This document shows, piece by piece, positions 56,308 to 64,000 of a DNA stretch of 64,000 nucleotides. Both the position numbers and the translations under genes were made by a program. Below the pieces are notes generated by a model, which was given only the letters and a program-made list of their open reading frames with translations, was not told where the DNA came from and searched no databases. Where the stretch lies: the NCBI GenBank assembly GCA_035762005.1, contig DASTQA010000023.1, positions 5,894 to 69,893 of the forward strand. The letters are read 5' to 3'. This DNA comes from JAIBJN01 sp035762005 (GTDB taxonomy: Bacteria; Actinomycetota; Thermoleophilia; Gaiellales; Gaiellaceae). The first letter of the stretch is position 1; each line of letters starts with the position of its first letter.

Positions 56308-58182
56308 CTAGAAGCCGCCCGACGTCATCGCGGCGCGGTGCCCGCCCACGACGGGGAGGACGATCCGCGTCTGCTTCAGGTCGACCGTGATCGTGGGCCG
56401 CGTCTGCAGCGGGACCGAGAAACTTGGGTAGCTGCCGACGAGGACGACGCCGATCCGGCTCCCCGCCGAGAAGACGTAGTCGTTGGCGTAGAGCCGGAAG
56501 GTGAAGTCGTACTCCTCGCCCGGCACGAGCGGCTCGGCGACGGCGTACGAGTTGCGGTTCTGGCCGTCGAGGATGCCGCGCGCGACGCGCCACTGCGAGG
56601 ACGTCTGGAGCCGCTTCGAGACCTGCCGGTAGCAGGCGTCGTCGGTCGCGCTCGAGGCGCCCCAGCAGTCCTCGGTGTCCTCGGTGTCGATCCCGTTGCC
56701 GGACCGCGAGATGCGCGTCTTCGTCCCGTAGTCGACGAGGATCGCGCCGAGGTACGCGGTGTCGAGGCTCGACGACGCGCGCACGGTCACGCGCGGCGCC
56801 CCGGAGACCCGGAGGTCGTGCTCGAGCGGCTTCGAGAGGAACACGAGCTTGCTCGCCGAGGGCGTCTCGGGGTTCGAGATCGCCGAGTTCTCGCTCTGGT
56901 TCGGGTTGTCCGTGAAGGAGCGCTCCTGCGGCCGGCCAGGGTCGGGAACGAGGCCCAGGGTGCCCGCGGCCTCGCCGGGGCGCAGCCACACGTTCACGTC
57001 CTCGGTGCCGGGGACGGGCCAGTCCGCGTAGGTCTCCCAGGCGTCCGGGCCGACCTCCACGTCGGCCATCGGCTCGTCCATGATCCCGTTCGGGTAGCCC
57101 TGGAGCCAGTAGTCGAACCAGCGGTGGATCGTGCTCACCCACTCGGCCCGCCGGAAGTCGAACGCCTCCACGTGCCCGGTCCCCGTGAGCCAGATCTTCC
57201 GCGGGACCTCGCGGGCCGAGAGCTCGTCCCACCACTTGGCGAAGTCGTCGGTCTTGACGTTGTCGTCCTGGAGCCCGTGGACGGCGAAGACGCTCGTCCT
57301 CACGTTGCCCACGTCCTTCACGTAGTCGCGCTCGGACCAGAAGGGCGTATAGTCGCCCGTCTCGTCGCCGTCGTTCAGGTTGAAGAACTCGCGGATCGGC
57401 GAGCAGTGGGCCCGGCGGTCCGGGTTCGTGACCGCGTTCGCGAGGAACGACGGGTAGTTCGTGTTGAAGCGGATCCCGTTCGAGCGCGAGTACTCGTACC
57501 AGCTCGAGATGGCCGAGATCGGCACGATCGTCGTCAGGCCGGGAACCCCGGTCGAGGCGGTCCCGTTCGCGAGCGTCCCGTCGTAGGACTTGCCGATCAT
57601 CCCCGCCTTCCCGTTGTGCCAGTCGGCCGTGACGGGGTTCCCGTCGGCGTCGCGGCCGGCGCGCACGCCGTTGAGCCAGTCGATGACGACGCGCCCGCTC
57701 CCGATGTCCTCGAGGCCGCCGTGGCGCGGGCAGCCCGTCGAGCTCGCCGTGCCGACCATGTCGAGCAGGATGACGGCGTAGCCGCGCGGGACGAAGTAGT
57801 TGTCGTAGTAGAGCGGCCAGCGGTCGAGCCGCCCGTCTCCGTCGACGTCCTCCTTCAGCTCGGCCTCGTTGCCGCGGCCGAGCGTCGTGTAGTACGGGCT
57901 CGCGTCGATGATCGCGGGCACCTCGAGGCCCTCGTCGGTCTCGGCCGGTCGCATGATGTCGACCGCGATCTCGTCGTCGACGCCGTCCAGGTCGCTGTCG
58001 AAGTCCGACTGCACCCAGACTCGCTCGCGAATCGCGCTGCCGTAGTCGAAGACGGGCTGCGTCACCCCGTCCTCGACGACGACGCTCGCCGGTGCCTGCG
58101 CGAGCGCCGACCCGGCGCCCACGAGCGTCGCGAGCGTCGCCGCGGCCAGAGCCGCGGCACGCCCAAGCCTGCCTGCCAGCAT
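56308..58182 (-). CDS. Secreted X-Pro dipeptidyl-peptidase-like hydrolase (S15)
   Basis: 624 residues. A signal peptide ends near residue 28 (VGAGSALA), so it is secreted. Two Ca-binding-like loops follow: DSDLDGVDD (62-70) and DVDGDGRLD (112-120). The S15 nucleophile is S199 (GMIGKSYDG), with Asp in HGLQDDNVKTDD and His in GTGHVEAF; a C-terminal jelly roll carries LYANDYVFSAGSRIGVVLVGSYPSF. It should cleave Xaa-Pro dipeptides or esters outside the cell, supplying substrates to peptide importers. ATG with a strong AAGGAGG site. Distinct from the cytoplasmic CocE-like gene at 20904. Confidence 0.9.
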   Translation of the reverse strand: MLAGRLGRAAALAAATLATLVGAGSALAQAPASVVVEDGVTQPVFDYGSAIRERVWVQSDFDSDLDGVDDEIAVDIMRPAETDEGLEVPAIIDASPYYTTLGRGNEAELKEDVDGDGRLDRWPLYYDNYFVPRGYAVILLDMVGTASSTGCPRHGGLEDIGSGRVVIDWLNGVRAGRDADGNPVTADWHNGKAGMIGKSYDGTLANGTASTGVPGLTTIVPISAISSWYEYSRSNGIRFNTNYPSFLANAVTNPDRRAHCSPIREFFNLNDGDETGDYTPFWSERDYVKDVGNVRTSVFAVHGLQDDNVKTDDFAKWWDELSAREVPRKIWLTGTGHVEAFDFRRAEWVSTIHRWFDYWLQGYPNGIMDEPMADVEVGPDAWETYADWPVPGTEDVNVWLRPGEAAGTLGLVPDPGRPQERSFTDNPNQSENSAISNPETPSASKLVFLSKPLEHDLRVSGAPRVTVRASSSLDTAYLGAILVDYGTKTRISRSGNGIDTEDTEDCWGASSATDDACYRQVSKRLQTSSQWRVARGILDGQNRNSYAVAEPLVPGEEYDFTFRLYANDYVFSAGSRIGVVLVGSYPSFSVPLQTRPTITVDLKQTRIVLPVVGGHRAAMTSGGF

Positions 58183-58320
58183 GTCCCCCTCCTTCTGAGA
58201 GCAAAACGGCTGCAGCATTCTGTCAGACCTTCGCGGAGCTCCGAGACCGGCGCCCCTGCCTCCCGCTTTCGAGGGATCCACGCGTCGCGCCCGGATTCCG
58301 ACCCGGGCTGAAGGGCTCTC

Positions 58321-60720
58321 GTGACGGCCGCGGGCTCCGAGCCGATGGAGCACCGCCTTCACTCCCAGTCCACCGCCCTGCGCGCCCGCGTCCTCGCTCT
58401 GGCGCTCCTCGGCTACGCCTACGTGGTCGTCCTCCTCGTCGGGATCCTCGCCGCCGCGGTGGGCGTCGTCGTGCTCGCGCCCAGCATCCTCGTGCTCGTG
58501 TGGGTCACGATTCCGCTCCTCGCGCTCGCCGCCGCCCTCTGCCGGGCGCTCTGGGTGGGACTGCCGCCGCCCGAGGGAGTCCGCCTCGCCCCCGCCGACG
58601 CGCCGGAGCTCTTCGCGCTCCTTCACGAGCTCCGCCGGGAGCTGCGCGCGCCCCGCCTGCACGGCGTGTGGGTCGACGGCTCCTTCAACGCGTCGGTCGG
58701 GCAGACGCCGAGGCTGGGGATCTTCGGCCCCTACCGGAACACGCTCCACCTCGGCCTTCCGCTGCTCCAGGGAGTCCCCGCGGAGGAGCTGCGGGCAGTC
58801 CTCGCGCACGAGCTCGCGCACGTCTCGCGCCGCCACGGCCGGACGACCGCGTGGGTCTACCGGGTCCGCGAGACGTGGGAGCGCGTGCTCGCCCACCTGG
58901 AGACGACCGGCCACCGCGGCGTCGTCCTCTTCCGCCCCTTCTTCCGCTGGTACGTCCCGCGCTTCGACCGCGCCTCGCTCGAGCTGGCGCGGACGCACGA
59001 GCTCGAGGCGGACGCCGCCTCCGCGCGCTGCGCCGGGGTCGAGGCGGCTGCGGGCGCGCTCGTGCGCATCGCGGTCGCCAACGGGTTCCTCTCCGAGCGC
59101 TTCTGGCCCGACTTCTGGGAGGGCGCCCGGCACAACCCGACTCCTCCGCGGCCCTTCGCGCTCCTCGGCCGGGAGATCGTGGCGGCGTGCGCGCACGCGG
59201 ACGCCGAGCGGTGGCTGGCCGACGCGCTCGCCGTCCCCTCCGCCGCGGAGACGACGCATCCCTCGCTCGCGGCCCGGCTGGCCGCGCTCGGGCTCGAGGC
59301 GGAGCGGGTCCGCCCGCGCCCGGTCCGCGTGTCCCTCAGCGCGGCCGACGCGCTCCTCGGCGGCGAGCGGACCCGGGCGCTGACCGAGGCGATCGGCGAG
59401 CGCTGGCAGGAGGACGCCGGTTGGGTCTGGCAGGCCCAGCACGAGGAGGCCCAGGAGGCCGAGGCCCGGCTGGCAGAGGCCGAGTCGGGCGGGTCCTGGC
59501 ACGAGCTCGCGGTCGACCAGCTCGTCGTGTACGCGGGCCTCGTCAGCCAGGTGCGCGGCCTGGAGGCGGCCCGGCCGCTCTGGGAGCGCGCCGTCGAGCT
59601 CCGGTCCGACGACGCGGAGGCGCTCCTCGCCCTCGGCGAGCTCCACGCCCGCCGCGGCGATCCCCGGGGCCGCGAGCTGCTCGAGCGCGCCGCCGCGCTC
59701 GAGCCCCTCTACGCCCCGGGCGCGCTGGCGACGCTCGCCCGCGCCCTCGCGGAGGAGGGGCGGCCGGACGAGGCGGCGGAGTGCAGGCGCCGGGCCGAGG
59801 AGGCCCAGGAGCTCCTCGAGCGCGCGCACGCGGAGCGCTCGCGCCTGACGCCGGCCGACGAGCTCGCTCCGCACGGCCTCGGCGACGACGTCGTCGGGGA
59901 GATCGCCGCCGTCCTCGACCGCAAGGAGGTCGCCCGCGGCTACCTCGCGCGCAAGGCCCCGGACGCCCTCGGCGACCGCCACCCGGTCTACGTCGTCGGC
60001 TACGTGCGCCGCGGCGGCGCCCTGCGCTTCGAGCGCCGCCGCGCCGGCGAGCGGCTCCAGGCGGAGCTCCTCGAGGCGCTCGAGCCGGCGCTCCCCGGGC
60101 CGTTCTGGCTCGTGGACGTGACCGAGGACGCCGGCCGCCTGCACAAGCGCCTGCGCAAGGTCGACGGCGCGTGCATCGTCCGCGGCGGCCGCTCCGCCCG
60201 GCCGCTCGCCCGCGCCGCCCCCGTGCTCGTCGGCCTCCTCCTCGTGGGCGGGATCGTCGGGCGGTTCGCCGACGACGCGCCCCGGGACGGGACTTTCGCG
60301 GACCTCTCGCCCGCCGAGCTGACCGAGGCCGAGAGCGAGGCGCGGTTCCGCTGGTCGGCCCGCGCGGAGGAGCTCTGCTCGGTCCTCCGCACCCACGCCG
60401 CCCTGCGGCTCGAGGACGTGCACCCCGATCCGGCCGAGCCCGGGTTCGCGGAGGTGTGGAAGGTCCTCCGTCCCTTCGAGGACGACCTCCTCGCCGGCCT
60501 CGTGACGATCCCGCACGCTCCGCCGGAGGCCGCCGAGGCCGTCCGCTCCCTCGGGCGCGACGTGGCCCTGCTCGAGCGGGCCGCGGCCGCCGCCCGCTCG
60601 GGGAAGCCCGCCGCGGCCGAGAAGCTCCTCTCCCGCGTGCGGCGCGACCAGCGGACGGAGCAGGCCTTCGCCAAGCTCGGCATCAGGACGTGCCCGGCGG
60701 AGGCCCCGGCCGTGCGCTGA
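58321..60720 (+). CDS. M48-family membrane metallopeptidase with TPR-like region
   Basis: 799 residues. Two N-terminal membrane helices (about 25-48, 50-75), then the zinc motif HELAH (163-167) and the third-ligand region THELEAD (225-231), typical of M48/HtpX-like peptidases. From about 385 to 510 a helical region with LLALGELHARRGDPRGRELLERAAALEP is TPR-like. A further membrane helix lies near 625-640, and a helical C-terminal tail follows. It probably degrades misfolded or membrane proteins. GTG start with GAAGGGC upstream; divergent from the secreted peptidase. Confidence 0.85.
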   Translation: MTAAGSEPMEHRLHSQSTALRARVLALALLGYAYVVVLLVGILAAAVGVVVLAPSILVLVWVTIPLLALAAALCRALWVGLPPPEGVRLAPADAPELFALLHELRRELRAPRLHGVWVDGSFNASVGQTPRLGIFGPYRNTLHLGLPLLQGVPAEELRAVLAHELAHVSRRHGRTTAWVYRVRETWERVLAHLETTGHRGVVLFRPFFRWYVPRFDRASLELARTHELEADAASARCAGVEAAAGALVRIAVANGFLSERFWPDFWEGARHNPTPPRPFALLGREIVAACAHADAERWLADALAVPSAAETTHPSLAARLAALGLEAERVRPRPVRVSLSAADALLGGERTRALTEAIGERWQEDAGWVWQAQHEEAQEAEARLAEAESGGSWHELAVDQLVVYAGLVSQVRGLEAARPLWERAVELRSDDAEALLALGELHARRGDPRGRELLERAAALEPLYAPGALATLARALAEEGRPDEAAECRRRAEEAQELLERAHAERSRLTPADELAPHGLGDDVVGEIAAVLDRKEVARGYLARKAPDALGDRHPVYVVGYVRRGGALRFERRRAGERLQAELLEALEPALPGPFWLVDVTEDAGRLHKRLRKVDGACIVRGGRSARPLARAAPVLVGLLLVGGIVGRFADDAPRDGTFADLSPAELTEAESEARFRWSARAEELCSVLRTHAALRLEDVHPDPAEPGFAEVWKVLRPFEDDLLAGLVTIPHAPPEAAEAVRSLGRDVALLERAAAAARSGKPAAAEKLLSRVRRDQRTEQAFAKLGIRTCPAEAPAVR

Positions 60721-60745
60721 ACGGCCGCTAGGCCGCTGCTACTGT
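60717..60745 (+). promoter_or_regulatory. Promoter of tRNA-Arg
   Basis: CTGAAC (60717-60722) and TACTGT (60740-60745) with a 17-base spacer precede the tRNA by 10 bases. The -35 overlaps the stop of the M48 gene. Confidence 0.45.
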
Positions 60746-60755
60746 GGCCTCGCGG

Positions 60756-60827
60756 GCCCCCGTAGCTCAGTGGAGAGAGCAGCGGTTTCCTAAACCGCGT
60801 GCACAGGTTCGATTCCTGTCGGGGGCA
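60756..60827 (+). tRNA. tRNA-Arg (anticodon CCT)
   Basis: 72 bases fold as a standard cloverleaf: acceptor GCCCCCG/CGGGGGC with discriminator A, D arm GCTC-AGTGGAGA-GAGC, anticodon stem GCGGT/ACCGC with loop TTCCTAA giving anticodon CCT, and T arm with TTCGATTCC. The CCA end is not encoded. It reads AGG codons, which are rare in GC-rich genomes. Confidence 0.95.
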
Positions 60828-61113
60828 CTGGCTCCAGCTCTTGGAAAGAGTCGTGAGCAGGTCTCCGACTCTCGACGGCCGACAGTCCATCTCCGCTCTC
60901 GACCGCTCGAGACCGCCTGTCTAGGGCGTCGCACTGGCGCGCGACTGGCGTGCGCCTGCCGCCTCTAAGGGCGATGTTGGTGTCGACCGCCGGTACGCGG
61001 CTGCCGGCGGCCGGGATCCCGCTGCGGGATGCGCCTGGGTAGGCGACCAGCGCGAGGCGCCGCTGGCGGCGACGCCGCGCTGCTGCCGTGACGCTCGCGG
61101 CGTGGCCGGCGTC
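60828..61113. other. Intergenic region after tRNA-Arg with two hairpins
   Basis: No gene is supported in these 286 bases. AGAGTCG/CGACTCT (60847-60872) is a possible terminator for the tRNA transcript, and ATCCCGC-T-GCGGGAT (61016-61030) is a tight inverted repeat that may end the P-ATPase transcript read from the other side. No repeat of the tRNA 3' end was found further on. Confidence 0.45.
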
Positions 61114-63486
<2,373 letters not shown>

Positions 63487-63494
63487 GCCCCGTC

Positions 63495-63806
63495 CTACGC
63501 CGTCTTGGCGAAGCGCTCGACTGCGGCGAGAAGCTCCTCACTCTTCGCGGCCGCCGTCTCCTCATCCCCCGAGGCGAGTGCGCCTCTGACGCAGTGGGTG
63601 ACGTGGTCAGTGACGAAGCTGTCCCGCAGCATCAGGTCGAGCGCGATCAGGCCGGGTTTGATGCGGCCGGCCAGGTCGACGCCGTCATCCGCTGTGCCGG
63701 CGACGAAGACGTGGTAGCCGTCGCGCTCGAGGTAGCCGCAGACGACCTCCTGGACGGATGGGTCGTCGTCAATGACGACCATCTTCTTGTTCAGCTCGCT
63801 GCTCAC
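63495..63806 (-). CDS. Chimeric protein: response-regulator receiver half fused to CsoR C-terminal half
   Basis: 103 residues from GTG 63806 (ATG 63782 is an alternative). Residues 9-58 are the first half of a receiver domain: VVIDDDPSVQEVVCGYLERDGYHV with the acidic pair and D57 in LIALDLML at the phosphoacceptor position. From about residue 62 the sequence switches to the end of a CsoR/RcnR-type sensor: DHVTHCVRGALASGDEETAAAKSEELLAAVERF, with H68 and C72 as the family's HxxxC ligands. The N-terminal CsoR helices with the first Cys, and the rest of the receiver, are absent. A deletion joining two neighbouring genes is the simplest explanation. It sits directly upstream of the Cu-type ATPase. 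Confidence 0.7.
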   Translation of the reverse strand: MSSELNKKMVVIDDDPSVQEVVCGYLERDGYHVFVAGTADDGVDLAGRIKPGLIALDLMLRDSFVTDHVTHCVRGALASGDEETAAAKSEELLAAVERFAKTA

Positions 63807-63923
63807 GGCTTCAAGATCGGGGCTGCTCGTGAAGTTTGGATGAAAATCACTTCGACCAGCCTCACGCTCCACCGGTCGGAGACGAGCCGGGCGTCCATGC
63901 GGAACGCCCGGCAGTTAGGACGT

Positions 63924-64000
63924 TCATGCGCCCCCGAGGTCGGCGAGCACCTTCGCCGGCTCGACGTACATCGTCTTGACCGGCGGGAGCCAGTAGTCGC
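63924..64000 (-). CDS. C-terminal end of an unidentified gene (partial)
   Basis: An open minus-strand frame enters from the right edge and ends at TGA (63926-63924) after DYWLPPVKTMYVEPAKVLADLGGA. Too short to assign. The 118 bases between it and the chimeric regulator hold no recognised element. Confidence 0.4.
   Translation of the reverse strand, partial: DYWLPPVKTMYVEPAKVLADLGGA

Noticed and set aside
58183..60516. Open upstream extension of the secreted peptidase frame by ~780 codons
   Set aside because: The ATG at 58182 has a strong ribosome binding site and a signal peptide; the extension is the antisense of the M48 gene.
60756..61113. An attachment site at the tRNA-Arg 3' end
   Set aside because: I found no second copy of the tRNA 3' sequence in the 3 kb to the right edge and no integrase, so it is not listed as a feature.

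Overview
The window is a very GC-rich chromosomal segment with dense, tightly coupled genes, many GTG (and some TTG) starts, Tat-dependent lipoproteins, a SigR/RsrA-type sigma/anti-sigma pair and what look like many leaderless mRNAs. This points to a high-GC actinobacterium, probably of the Thermoleophilia/Gaiellales kind; that placement is inference, since no rRNA or marker gene is present. There is one tRNA gene (Arg, CCT) and one TPP riboswitch. I see no insertion sequence, CRISPR array, prophage or plasmid gene.

Layout. 1-1570: end of a molybdenum-hydroxylase (CoxM-like) gene, a MocA-like nucleotidyltransferase and a small membrane protein. 1649-5795: an HTH/LytR_C membrane protein, then on the minus strand a thiol-stress sigma/anti-sigma pair, an HMA metal-binding protein, a GCS2-type carboxylate-amine ligase and an HtrA protease. 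5924-8023: MarR remnant, DEAD-box helicase with a hairpin-masked ribosome binding site, OsmC peroxidase. 8054-18056: a nine-gene operon (creatininase family, C45 and S66 peptidases, complete Dpp/Opp ABC importer, amidohydrolase) joined mostly by 4-base stop/start overlaps; it looks like import and breakdown of a modified peptide or amide. 18061-19468: AAA ATPase preceded by nested palindromes.

19469-27765: a minus-strand operon (trimethylamine-dehydrogenase-like flavoprotein, CocE hydrolase, amidohydrolase, Rieske ferredoxin) divergent from a ThDP decarboxylase-aminotransferase pair. 27790-32073: polyamine-type ABC importer. 32197-38809: M20 peptidase, class III aminotransferase, Rieske oxygenase, a second TMADH-like flavoprotein and enoyl-CoA hydratase. 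38840-47968: MOSC protein, SDRs, two acyl-CoA dehydrogenases, an ADP-forming acyl-CoA ligase and a DAO-type FAD oxidase. Together these suggest a scavenger of amines, quaternary amines and amino acids feeding acyl-CoA degradation.

47965-51150: phosphatase, then a TPP riboswitch controlling a CytX-like permease, a PfkB kinase and an Asp-box protein. 51169-56255: PhzF, MMPL transporter, ABC-2 exporter and a small protein, ended by a strong hairpin. 56308-60720: secreted X-Pro peptidase-like hydrolase and an M48 peptidase. 60756-64000: tRNA-Arg, then a copper-type P-ATPase with an unusual CPD motif preceded by a chimeric response-regulator/CsoR gene. The most unusual items are that chimera, the paired 15-27 bp palindromes at 19.3 and 41.7 kb, the phased repeats upstream of htrA, and the peptide operon.
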